From NCBI RefSeq assembly GCF_022808615.1, contig NZ_JAKZKS010000010.1, positions 59,371 to 123,370 on the forward strand: a DNA stretch of 64,000 nt, in the 5' to 3' direction. Every line of letters begins with the position of its first letter. Position 1 is the first letter of the stretch. This DNA comes from Bacillus sp. FJAT-47783 (GTDB lineage: Bacteria; Bacillota; Bacilli; Bacillales; Aeribacillaceae). The notes under the pieces were generated by a model that was not told the DNA's origin, searched no databases, and saw nothing but the letters and a program-made list of their open reading frames with translations. Below, piece by piece: positions 1 to 7,805 of the stretch. The translations under genes were made by a program, and so were the position numbers.

Positions 1-702
1 TAAAAACAATGTAGTCGGTGAAATGAGCGGAAGCGTGATTTTCCAAAATTTCGTCCAGCTGGATGCCCCATCTACAGATGCCGCTTCATATAACTGCTCC
101 GGAACACGTTTTAGCGCATGAAGATAAAAAATCATGCTATACCCAACTCCTTTCCAAATGGTCACAATGATAATAGCCGGCATTGCCCATGTGGAACTGC
201 TTGTCCATTCTAAAGCAGGTAAATGAAATAATGATAAAACCCAGTTTGCTAGTCCAACGTTCGGCTCATAAATCCACGACCAAACAATCGAGACGGCAAC
301 GGTTGGTGTGACCCATGGTGAGAAGATGATCGTTCGATAAAATGACAGACCTTGAAGTTTACTCGTTAATAGCATCGCCAATCCAAGTCCACCGAAGATA
401 ATCGGTAAAACGGTACCGATGGAAAAGTATACCGTGTTCGATAAAACTTGATAAAAACTTGAATCCGTAAATAAATCTATGTAGTTCTCAAACCACACGA
501 AGTTATAGCTCGGAGACATGTAATCCCAGTCTGTCAAACTAATATAAAAAGACGCAATCATCGGATATATCCAAAACACGACAATTGGGATGAGTGCTGG
601 AATCGTAAATAACCAACCTTGTATCGATGAATGTATTGAAAATAAAAATTGATTCGGGAACAGGTTAAATGTACGTGTGACTTTTTTTAAAACAGTTTGC
701 AT
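1..702 (-). CDS. ABC sugar transporter permease (UgpA/MalF type), 3' end outside window
   Basis: Inner-membrane permease of a carbohydrate ABC importer, truncated by the window edge. The reading frame is open from the ATG at 702 to base 1 and begins MQTVLKKVTRTFN. A hydrophobic segment (LFTIPALIPIVVFWIYP) follows, and near the truncated end comes the EAA loop (YEAASVDGASSWTKFWKITL), the site that docks on the ATPase. Other family features are the DWDY segment after the first membrane helix and the SPWVTPTVAVSIVW helix. It lies downstream of a DeoR-type regulator on the same strand, which suggests a sugar or sugar-alcohol substrate, but the substrate cannot be read. The rest of the transporter would lie to the left of the window. 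Confidence 0.9.
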   Translation of the reverse strand, partial: MQTVLKKVTRTFNLFPNQFLFSIHSSIQGWLFTIPALIPIVVFWIYPMIASFYISLTDWDYMSPSYNFVWFENYIDLFTDSSFYQVLSNTVYFSIGTVLPIIFGGLGLAMLLTSKLQGLSFYRTIIFSPWVTPTVAVSIVWSWIYEPNVGLANWVLSLFHLPALEWTSSSTWAMPAIIIVTIWKGVGYSMIFYLHALKRVPEQLYEAASVDGASSWTKFWKITLPLISPTTLFL

Positions 703-827
703 AAATCATTTCCCCTTATCCATTTGTTACTTTTATCATAAGTGGTAAATGTTAAGAGAATATTAGGTCAATATTAACAAAACGTTAATATCCACACTTT
801 TTTACACAAAATCACACACATAAAAGA

Positions 828-860
828 AAGACTGTACAAAGCCACGCTTCATACAGTCTT
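828..860 (-). terminator. Intrinsic terminator after the DeoR gene
   Basis: A 9-bp perfect inverted repeat (AAGACTGTA / TACAGTCTT) with a 15-nt loop lies 9 nt past the stop of the DeoR gene. On the minus strand it is followed by a T-rich tract (TCTTTTAT). It separates the regulator from the downstream permease. Confidence 0.7.
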
Positions 861-868
861 CATATGAT

Positions 869-1633
869 TTAGGAATTAATAATCATAATGTTTTTTTCTT
901 CATATTTTTGTTTTATTTTCTCGGAAAGACCAGAATCGGTAATAATTCCATTTATTTGATCAAAGGAACAAACCTTCAGCATAGAAACTGCATCAAACTT
1001 CGTTGAATCAGCTAGAACGTAACAAGAGTTAGCTTGTGCTAACATCTTTTTTTTAATATTCCACTCCCCTACTCCATAATCCGTTAAACCCGCATAAAGG
1101 GATATTCCGCTCATACTTAAAAATAAGCGATCAATATGAAATGGTTCTAAAAACTTCTCTGCCATTTCCCCAACGACACAAAGTTCTTGATTCCTTAACA
1201 TTCCACCTATGAGAATAATGGTATATTGAGGCATCTCAGACAGTTCATAAGCAATTGGCAAAGAATTCGTAATAATGGTTAAACTTTTAAACTTCTTCTT
1301 TAGCGCTTTTGCAAACTCTGTGTTTGTCGTACTAACATCCATCGCAATAACCATGTTTTCTTTTACAAAACGAGTAGCAATTTCCCCAATTTCTTTCTTT
1401 TTTTCAATATTTAACGTTTCCCTTTTCGTAAAGGTTTCCTCTTTTGAATTATCAATTTCGAGAATCGCACCTCCATGCACTCTTTTTAACTTCCCAATCG
1501 ATTCTAGATATTCTAAATCGCGTCTAACCGTTTCCACTGACACCCCAAACTCTTCCACTAATTCAGAGACTCTAACAGAATGAACTTCTTCTAAAATCTC
1601 TAAAATCCGGTCGTACCTCTGTTGAACGAGCAT
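869..1633 (-). CDS. DeoR/GlpR-family sugar-phosphate-responsive repressor
   Basis: Transcriptional regulator of about 254 aa. The start is set at the ATG of MLVQQRYDRILEILEE because AAGGGAG lies about 8 nt upstream; the longer frame adds 15 unlikely residues. The N-terminus is a DeoR winged helix (VRVSELVEEFGVSVETVRRDL, recognition helix near residues 25-45). The C-terminus is the DeoRC sugar-phosphate sensor of the ISOCOT fold, with DVSTTNTEFAK and ITNSLPIAYELS, a GG loop (ILIGGML) and LADSTKFD near the end. Family members bind a sugar phosphate and repress neighbouring sugar uptake genes. Here the neighbour is the ABC permease on the same strand. Confidence 0.9.
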   Translation of the reverse strand: MLVQQRYDRILEILEEVHSVRVSELVEEFGVSVETVRRDLEYLESIGKLKRVHGGAILEIDNSKEETFTKRETLNIEKKKEIGEIATRFVKENMVIAMDVSTTNTEFAKALKKKFKSLTIITNSLPIAYELSEMPQYTIILIGGMLRNQELCVVGEMAEKFLEPFHIDRLFLSMSGISLYAGLTDYGVGEWNIKKKMLAQANSCYVLADSTKFDAVSMLKVCSFDQINGIITDSGLSEKIKQKYEEKNIMIINS

Positions 1634-1799
1634 CCTTTGCACTCCCTTAAAAAAAATCATAAGAACACAAAAATCCACATATATTCACATATATACTAGC
1701 ATATCTTTAAAATTATATGGAATGATATTTTGTAAAAAAGTTTACATAAGCAGAACGAAAAAAGAAAAGCGTGGGGTATGATCATGTAAGGACAGATAT

Positions 1800-2900
1800 T
1801 TACAATTCAGTATTTCGTTTCTTCTTAACTGTATGTACCGCTAATAAAATTAACGGCAAGACAAGACCAATAGACAATGAATAAGGTGTCCAAGAGTATG
1901 CTACAAATGTATGAAAATAAGCAGAATTGGGGCTAATAACTAAGCTGAATATCGTTAAGATCATGCCAAAAGGGAAAACGATTGAACCATAACTTTTCAA
2001 ATTGAATAGATGCATGATTCCAACATTTGTTGCATAAAAGCACAGAGCCGCTTTAAAATACAAAGATATAAACCAAATAATGGCCATGACAACTTCAATG
2101 CGATTCAAAAAATTTCCGACATTTATTTTTTTGGCTAAATAGTAGCTTGAATGTGCAAAATGAGCTGTTAGATGTCCCCCTAATACTAAAATATGTAGAA
2201 GTGTTAATACAATCAGGACACCTCCCCCGCCTAATACAGCAAACAAAAAAACCTTACGGAGGTTTTTTTGTTCATCTACAAACGGGTATACAATATTAAA
2301 AATAATCAGCTCTAAAAATGGAACGCCAATAAAGTAGTAATCGGCTTTTAAAATTGGTTTTATCCCTTCCTCAAGTACTGGAAAGAGGTTATTGATATCA
2401 ATTTGTGGAAGTAGGCCTGCAAAAAAGATAAAAAGAAGAAGCAACATAATTGGTAAAAACAATTGTGCTGCATTAAATAATACCGATAAACCTAACTTTA
2501 TCCCCATAACGATGACGAGAATAAAGATCATCATGATAGCCTGAATAGGTGTTTCCCGCATAACATTCTGTGTTAAAAAATCCCCCACTTCTCGAACTAA
2601 CAGAGCAGATAACACTAAAAAGTAGAAGCTATAATAATAGGTAGTGATTTTTCCTATCCATTTCCCAAAAACTTCTTCATTTATTTCGTATAAGCTTTTG
2701 TTTTCAAACCGTTTACCTATACTACTAAATAAGAATACAAGTATACTACCTATTCCAACTCCGACAATGGCCGCAAACCAAGCATCTTGTTTGGCACTCT
2801 CTGCTAAAAAGGAAGGAATGATTAAAATCGTACTCCCAATCGTAAACATAAAAACATATGTAAAAAAATGTGCGGTACTTATATTTTCATTCGAAACCAT
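1800..2900 (-). CDS. Orphan GerAB/GerKB-type spore germinant receptor B subunit
   Basis: Integral membrane B subunit of a spore germinant receptor (endospore germination permease, APC fold). About 366 aa and ten hydrophobic helices. It carries the family opening (STAHFFTYVFMFTIGSTILIIP, then AESAKQDAWFAAIVGVGIG), the central LPQIDINNLFPVLEEGIKP segment and the NFLNRIEVVMAIIWFISLYFK helix. Start: the ATG at 2900 is preferred because the GGAGG at about 2913 sits only 2 nt from the upstream ATG at 2909; either is possible. It is transcribed away from the adjacent complete receptor operon, which has its own B gene, so this copy is extra. B subunits bind germinant; a second one could widen ligand range (inference). 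Confidence 0.93.
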   Translation of the reverse strand: MVSNENISTAHFFTYVFMFTIGSTILIIPSFLAESAKQDAWFAAIVGVGIGSILVFLFSSIGKRFENKSLYEINEEVFGKWIGKITTYYYSFYFLVLSALLVREVGDFLTQNVMRETPIQAIMMIFILVIVMGIKLGLSVLFNAAQLFLPIMLLLLFIFFAGLLPQIDINNLFPVLEEGIKPILKADYYFIGVPFLELIIFNIVYPFVDEQKNLRKVFLFAVLGGGGVLIVLTLLHILVLGGHLTAHFAHSSYYLAKKINVGNFLNRIEVVMAIIWFISLYFKAALCFYATNVGIMHLFNLKSYGSIVFPFGMILTIFSLVISPNSAYFHTFVAYSWTPYSLSIGLVLPLILLAVHTVKKKRNTEL

Positions 2901-3012
2901 AAACGACATATCCTCCGAAAAAACAAAGTTTATATAAGTTTTTCCAACCCATCATGTCTTATTCACTTTCTCCATTAGCAAAAGGAATACATTCATCCCA
3001 TCAAGATATAAA

Positions 3013-3040
3013 TGATAGACATTGCATATTTCTGCATAAT
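3013..3040 (+). promoter_or_regulatory. Possible SigG-type promoter of the first germinant-receptor operon
   Basis: TGATA (3013-3017) and CATAAT (3035-3040) are 17 bp apart, about 58 bp ahead of the A-subunit start. This resembles the forespore SigG pattern (GHATR, about 18 bp, CATWHTA). Receptor operons are SigG-controlled in B. subtilis, which motivates the call; the match itself is moderate. Confidence 0.3.
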
Positions 3041-3097
3041 TCCATGTGCGGCAGGAAATACCTACAATATATGAATGTTTCCAAAAGGGGGTTTTCC

Positions 3098-4690
3098 ATG
3101 AAATTTCTAAAAGGAAAAAAGAAACCTCTTTTTTCTATAAACAACAATCAACCTATCCCTTCTTCAAAAGATTTGTTAAAACAGGTGAAAGATCGAAATC
3201 AACAGACTCAGTTGTATTCTTCTTTACAAAAAAACTTGGAAGAATTTAAAAAGGCTATTGGAAATAGTACAGATGTAACCATCCGTCCGTTCCGAATCGG
3301 ACATGCACGTTCGATGAAAGCAGCGGTCATTTTTACAGATGGATTGGCGAATGAAACATTTATTAATGATTTTATTATGGAACCACTAATGAATGATGAT
3401 CAGCTCAAAACAACGCCATACAATTTAACCGAAATCAAAGAACAAATTCTTACTATGGCAAACGTAGAGGATCTATGTGACTTTGACAAACTGTACACGT
3501 CTGTTCTCTCAGGTGATACGGTCATATTATTCGACGGGTTTAATCAAGGATTTGTAACAGATACAAAATCATGGGAAAGCCGAAATGTTGCTGAACCGCA
3601 AACACAAACTGTAATTCGAGGTCCACATGAAGGATTTACTGAAACACTAAGGACAAACACTGCGCTTATTAGAAGAAAAATTCGAGATCAAAACCTTTGG
3701 CTTGAGTCAAGACAAATCGGAACCCGAACGAAAACCGATATCGCGATTATGTATATTAAGGGTGTTGCAAATGACAAAGTCGTTGAGGAAATTCATAGAC
3801 GGTTAGATCAAATTAACATTGATGGCATTTTAGAAAGCGGATATATCGAGGAGCTAATACAAGACAAGACATTTACACCATTTCCAACAATCTTTAACTC
3901 TGAACGGCCTGACACCATTGCTGGTGGCCTTTTAGAAGGTAGAGTCGCCATCATTGTTGATGGTAGTCCAAACGTTTTACTCGTCCCAGCCCTATTTGTC
4001 CAGTTTTTACAAACAGCTGAAGATTATTATCATCGTACAGACTTTGGGCTTATTCGGCTTTTACGATATATCGCTCTTTTCATATCTTTATTAGCACCCT
4101 CTTTATATATTGCGATTACAACGTTCCATCAGGAGATGCTACAAACTTCTTTATTAATTAGTATTGCCGCTCAACGTGAAGGAATTCCCTTCCCTGCATT
4201 TATTGAGGCATTAATGATGGAAACAACGTTTGAAATTTTACGAGAAGCTGGAATTCGAATGCCAAGAGCGATTGGCCCTGCCATTTCTATTGTTGGTGCT
4301 CTCGTTCTCGGTGAATCAGCCGTTGCGGCAGGTCTTGTGTCTCCTGCAATGGTCATCGTCGTTTCGATTACCGCCATTTCCGGCTTCATATTACCGTCTT
4401 TTTCTATGGGTATTCCGATTCGAATTTTGAGGTTCGGTTTAATGGCGCTTGCTGCATCTTTTGGACTTTTCGGTATTATTGTTGGTTTAATCGCCATTGT
4501 TTTACATTTATGCAGTTTACGATCCTTTGGTGTTCCTTACATGTCACCAGTAGCTCCGATGAATCTATCTGATCAAAAAGATACCATTTTAAGATTCCCG
4601 TTATGGGCAATGCGTTCTCGTCCACGGCTCATTAGTCAATTAGACACAGTACGTGAACAAACGCCAAAACCGGAACCGCCAAAAAAATAG
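3098..4690 (+). CDS. Spore germinant receptor A subunit (GerA/GerKA family)
   Basis: A subunit of a spore inner-membrane nutrient receptor, 530 aa. Start is the ATG at 3098 (MKFLKGKKKPLF) behind AAAAGGGGG; the open frame extends 48 codons upstream without a better site. The N-terminal soluble part (about residues 1-310) carries the family hallmarks GPHEGFTETLRTN, LESGYIEELIQD, TPFPTIFNSERPD and GGLLEGRVAIIVDGSP. Four or five membrane helices follow (LLRYIALFISLLAPSLY to GIIVGLIAIVLHL), then LRSFGVPYMSPVAP and a short basic C-terminus. Length is typical. It heads an A-C-D-B operon. Which named receptor (GerA, GerB, GerK) it matches cannot be decided here. Confidence 0.96.
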   Translation: MKFLKGKKKPLFSINNNQPIPSSKDLLKQVKDRNQQTQLYSSLQKNLEEFKKAIGNSTDVTIRPFRIGHARSMKAAVIFTDGLANETFINDFIMEPLMNDDQLKTTPYNLTEIKEQILTMANVEDLCDFDKLYTSVLSGDTVILFDGFNQGFVTDTKSWESRNVAEPQTQTVIRGPHEGFTETLRTNTALIRRKIRDQNLWLESRQIGTRTKTDIAIMYIKGVANDKVVEEIHRRLDQINIDGILESGYIEELIQDKTFTPFPTIFNSERPDTIAGGLLEGRVAIIVDGSPNVLLVPALFVQFLQTAEDYYHRTDFGLIRLLRYIALFISLLAPSLYIAITTFHQEMLQTSLLISIAAQREGIPFPAFIEALMMETTFEILREAGIRMPRAIGPAISIVGALVLGESAVAAGLVSPAMVIVVSITAISGFILPSFSMGIPIRILRFGLMALAASFGLFGIIVGLIAIVLHLCSLRSFGVPYMSPVAPMNLSDQKDTILRFPLWAMRSRPRLISQLDTVREQTPKPEPPKK

Positions 4691-4718
4691 ACTTTCACCG
4701 AAAACGAGGTGATTTGGT

Positions 4719-5948
4719 TTGAAACGATTCGTTTACATGCTTATTATTTTCCTCTTGACCTGTACAGCTTTAACCGGTTGCTGGAGTCGACGCGAATTAA
4801 ATGATCTTGCCATTGCCATTGCGATTGGCATTGACAAAGCAGAAGATGGCCAGTATCTTGTCTCCACTCAAATCGTTAATCCAGGTGAAATTGCTGCAAA
4901 AACTGGGGGTGGCGGTGGTGCAAAATATACACCTGTTACGACATACCAAGCAAAAGCAGGAAGCATTATGGAAGGAATGAGGAAGCTGACAACCGTTAGT
5001 CCTCGAAAAATATATGTTGCTCATATTCGTATGCTCGTCATTGGAGAGGAGCTTGCAAGAGAAGGCATTAAAGATGTACTTGATTTTTTTTCAAGAGATC
5101 ACGAATTCCGTACAGACTTTTTTATTGTTGTCGCAAAAGAGGATAGGGCCGAGGAAGTTTTGAGCACTTTAACACAATTAGAAAAAATTCCAGCCAACAA
5201 AATGTTTGCATCGCTAGAAATGTCTGAAAAATCGTGGGCACCAACTAAAGGGGTGTTTCTTGATGAGTTAATATCCAATTTAGTAAGTGAAGGGATAGAA
5301 CCTGTATTAACTGCCATTACAGTTATTGGAGATGAAGAAATAGGAGCTAGTTCGGAAAATGTTCACGAAATAAAGCCACCAGCTGAACTACGGTATGAAA
5401 ATTTAGGAGTGTTTAAAAAAGATAAACTCATCGGATGGCTCGATAAAAATGAAAGTAAAGGATTCAATTATATTATCGGAAATGTAACAAATACAGTTGG
5501 TCCTCTTTCGTGCCCAAAAGGGGGAGAAATTATTACAGAGCAAATTAGAACAAAAGCAGATATAAAAGGGAAAGTGAAAAATGGAAAACCTGAAATTACG
5601 GTCGATATTTGGGCAGAATCAAACATTGCGGAAGTGAATTGCCAAATTGATTTAACAAAACCTGAAACGGTTACCGAGCTTGAACATATCGCCAACAAAC
5701 GTGTAAAAGAGGTAGCGAACATTGCCATTAATAAAGCACAGAAGGAGCTTCAATCCGATATTTTCGGTTTTGGAGAGGCGATTCATCGCGCCGATCCAAA
5801 GGAATGGAAAAAGTTAAAGAAGAATTGGGATGAAACATTTACTCAACTACCTGTACATGTAAAGTCTAATTTTAAAATTCGTCGCCTCGGAACAGTCGGA
5901 AATTCTTTCCTTGAAGAAATGAAGACGGATAAGGAAGAAAAAGAGTGA
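4719..5948 (+). CDS. Spore germinant receptor C subunit lipoprotein (GerC family)
   Basis: Lipoprotein C subunit of the receptor, 409 aa. It starts at a TTG (4719) with GAGGTGAT 5 nt upstream; no ATG fits. The signal peptide ends in the lipobox LTGC (Cys at residue 21), followed by WSRRELNDLAIAIAIGIDK, the typical GerC opening. Later motifs include TVSPRKIYVAHIRMLVIGEELA, FFIVVAKEDRAEEVLS, and the C-terminal HRADPKEWKKLKKNWDETF helix region. GerC is diacylglyceryl-modified by Lgt and sits on the outer face of the spore inner membrane, where it completes the A/B/C complex. It follows the A gene by 28 bp. A 250-bp repeat separates it from the D gene. Confidence 0.95.
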   Translation: MKRFVYMLIIFLLTCTALTGCWSRRELNDLAIAIAIGIDKAEDGQYLVSTQIVNPGEIAAKTGGGGGAKYTPVTTYQAKAGSIMEGMRKLTTVSPRKIYVAHIRMLVIGEELAREGIKDVLDFFSRDHEFRTDFFIVVAKEDRAEEVLSTLTQLEKIPANKMFASLEMSEKSWAPTKGVFLDELISNLVSEGIEPVLTAITVIGDEEIGASSENVHEIKPPAELRYENLGVFKKDKLIGWLDKNESKGFNYIIGNVTNTVGPLSCPKGGEIITEQIRTKADIKGKVKNGKPEITVDIWAESNIAEVNCQIDLTKPETVTELEHIANKRVKEVANIAINKAQKELQSDIFGFGEAIHRADPKEWKKLKKNWDETFTQLPVHVKSNFKIRRLGTVGNSFLEEMKTDKEEKE

Positions 5949-5993
5949 ACAATCATTGCCTCCATTTTACGCACAATCCAATGCGGAGGCTAC

Positions 5994-6209
5994 TTTATCC
6001 CACTCTTAACGGGCAGTAAGACCCCCATCAAGATTCTGTACTAAAGCAAAGAAGATAGGCGAGGACAACTACCTGTAAAGATCCGAACTAAGAGCGAAAC
6101 GTCCTGTAGCAACGTCCGCGTAACCCACATCCTGTTGGTCATAGGGCCTTTAGGTTATCCCATAGGGAACTAACATTCAATGGGGAATGAAAAAACTCCC
6201 CACTGAATG
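5994..6209 (+). repeat. Dispersed 216-bp palindrome-ended repeat, copy 1 (IS200/IS605 right-end-like)
   Basis: Copy 1 of an element also present inverted at 29958-30188. Both begin TTTATCCCACTCTTAACGGG, run through several locally self-complementary blocks (CAGTAAGACCCCCA, GTAACCCACATCCT, AGGGCCTTTAGGT) and end in a long hairpin. Here the terminal hairpin is 6174-6209, CATTCAATGGGG paired with CCCCACTGAATG. By eye the two copies are roughly 80-85 percent identical, with this one about 15 nt shorter. No ORF is carried. A structured right end without transposase resembles PATE-type derivatives of IS200/IS605 elements (inference). It lies between the C and D genes of the receptor operon, co-oriented with them. 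Confidence 0.7.
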
Positions 6210-6239
6210 AAGTATTTCGTATATTTGGAGGTGAGATCT

Positions 6240-6473
6240 ATGTGGCAAATCCTCGGCATTTTAATGGTAGCAATTATCGTGATATATATTGAAGTTCCTT
6301 CCCTATTAAAAAAGAAGCAAACAAAAGAACTTTACGTCTTTTCCATTCTTTTATTCATTGGCGTTGTTTTAAGCATTTTAGAAAGCTTACAAATAGAACT
6401 ACCAAACCCGTTAGATGCCATAACATTTATCTATAAGCCCTTTAGTGATTTTATTTTCGGATTTTTAGAATAG
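6240..6473 (+). CDS. Germinant receptor D subunit-like small membrane protein
   Basis: A 77-aa protein with two predicted membrane helices (IMLVAIIVIYIEV-like N-terminal segment, then LYVFSILLFIGVVLSILESL) joined by a short basic loop (KKKQTKE). The C-terminus is amphipathic (DAITFIYKPFSDFIFGF). Start is the ATG at 6240 (MWQILGIL) behind GGAGGTGAG; the longer frame would start inside the repeat hairpin. It matches the size and topology of the two-helix D subunits described for Bacillus receptors, which modulate germination, and shares layout with 37774-37995 in the second operon. It lies between the C and B genes. The family assignment rests on topology and context. Confidence 0.8.
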   Translation: MWQILGILMVAIIVIYIEVPSLLKKKQTKELYVFSILLFIGVVLSILESLQIELPNPLDAITFIYKPFSDFIFGFLE

Positions 6474-6488
6474 ATAGTAGGTGTCATT

Positions 6489-7586
6489 ATGATGGATAAA
6501 ATCAAGATTTCTTCCCATCAATTTACGATATTAGTATCACTATTTGTCATTGGTGATACGATTTTATTTTTACCATCAAATGTTACAGTTCACGGTCGTC
6601 AAGATGCATGGATCTCTGCACTTTTTGCGTTGTTTATTGGCATTATTTGTGTATCTATTTATAGTTACATCGGTACCCAATTTAATAATCAAACGCTTAT
6701 TGAAATAGTGGAGTCAGCATTCGGTAAAGTAATAGGGAAAGGGATCGGAGTTATTCTTGTTTTTTATTTTTTTATTGATTGTACAGTTGTTTTATGGCAA
6801 GTTGGCGACTTTATGTCTTCGCAAATTTTAATCGAAACACCGATACAATTTGAGTTAATGATTTTTTTAAGCATTGTCATCTATGCCATTCGTCTTGGAG
6901 TGGAAACATTTGCACGTACAACTGAAATCCTTTTTCCGATTGTTTTAATTTTATTAATCCTATTATTTTTTTTCCTTTTACCACAGATTGATGTAATGAA
7001 AATCCAACCCGTGTTTGAAAGTGGTGTTAAAGGTGTATTGAGCGGATCTGTCCCATTAATTGGTTATTATTTTGAAACGATTATCTTGCTCATGATTTTC
7101 CCTTATGTAAATAGCCCTAAAAGCGGAACATATTCTTATATCATTGGTATGGGAATTGGCTCTATTTTATTATTTATGGTTATCTTACTATCTCTCCTTG
7201 TTCTCGGTGTCGACATTACAGAACGCAATATTTTTCCAAGCTATTTGCTAAGCAAGAAAATTAGTATTGGTCAGTTTTTAGAACGTATTGAAGTCATAAT
7301 GGCGACCATTTGGATTCTTACCCTTTTTGTTAAGTTAACCATTTGTTTTTATGCAACATCACTAGGGATTTCCCAACTATTAAAATTAAAAGATTATAAA
7401 GCACTTTTAATTCCGCTAGCCATTATCACGATCATTTCATCACTTGCCTCTGTGCCAAATGTAAGCTATTTTAATCAATTTGTTCTTTCTACATGGTGGG
7501 TATATACGTCAACTTTTGGGCTATTTCTCCCGATCGTTCTCTTGATTATGGCTAGAATACGGAAAAAGAAAAACTTAGATACATGA
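6489..7586 (+). CDS. Spore germinant receptor B subunit (GerAB/GerKB family)
   Basis: Integral membrane B subunit, 365 aa, about ten helices. It begins MMDKIKISSHQFTILVSLFV with IGDTILFLPSNVTVHGRQDAWISALFALFIG, the usual first-helix region. LPQIDVMKIQPVFESGVKGVL and QFLERIEVIMATIWILTLFVK are conserved family segments. RBS TAGGTG precedes the tandem ATGs at 6489/6492. It is the last gene of the A-C-D-B operon, 15 bp after the D gene, and belongs to the same sequence subgroup as the orphan B proteins at 1800-2900 and 39189-40328. No terminator is obvious after the stop. Confidence 0.95.
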   Translation: MMDKIKISSHQFTILVSLFVIGDTILFLPSNVTVHGRQDAWISALFALFIGIICVSIYSYIGTQFNNQTLIEIVESAFGKVIGKGIGVILVFYFFIDCTVVLWQVGDFMSSQILIETPIQFELMIFLSIVIYAIRLGVETFARTTEILFPIVLILLILLFFFLLPQIDVMKIQPVFESGVKGVLSGSVPLIGYYFETIILLMIFPYVNSPKSGTYSYIIGMGIGSILLFMVILLSLLVLGVDITERNIFPSYLLSKKISIGQFLERIEVIMATIWILTLFVKLTICFYATSLGISQLLKLKDYKALLIPLAIITIISSLASVPNVSYFNQFVLSTWWVYTSTFGLFLPIVLLIMARIRKKKNLDT

Positions 7587-7805
7587 TCCTTAATACATAA
7601 AATTGTTCCTATTGCGGGGTCAGGTAGTATTTTTATGACAAATGTATGTAAACCACCCTCCCATCCGTGGTCTATTCAATAAAATCAGGGTGCAAGCACT
7701 TCTTAACACCTGCATAACCTATCGTCACTGACATATATTGTAGAAGGATGATTACTGAAAGAATGGCTGTACGAGAATTTTTTATTTAAGGGAGGTATTA
7801 AATAA

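Noticed and set aside
1275..1583. 102-codon plus-strand frame across the DeoR gene
   Set aside because: Antisense shadow of a well-supported regulator; no RBS and low-complexity composition.
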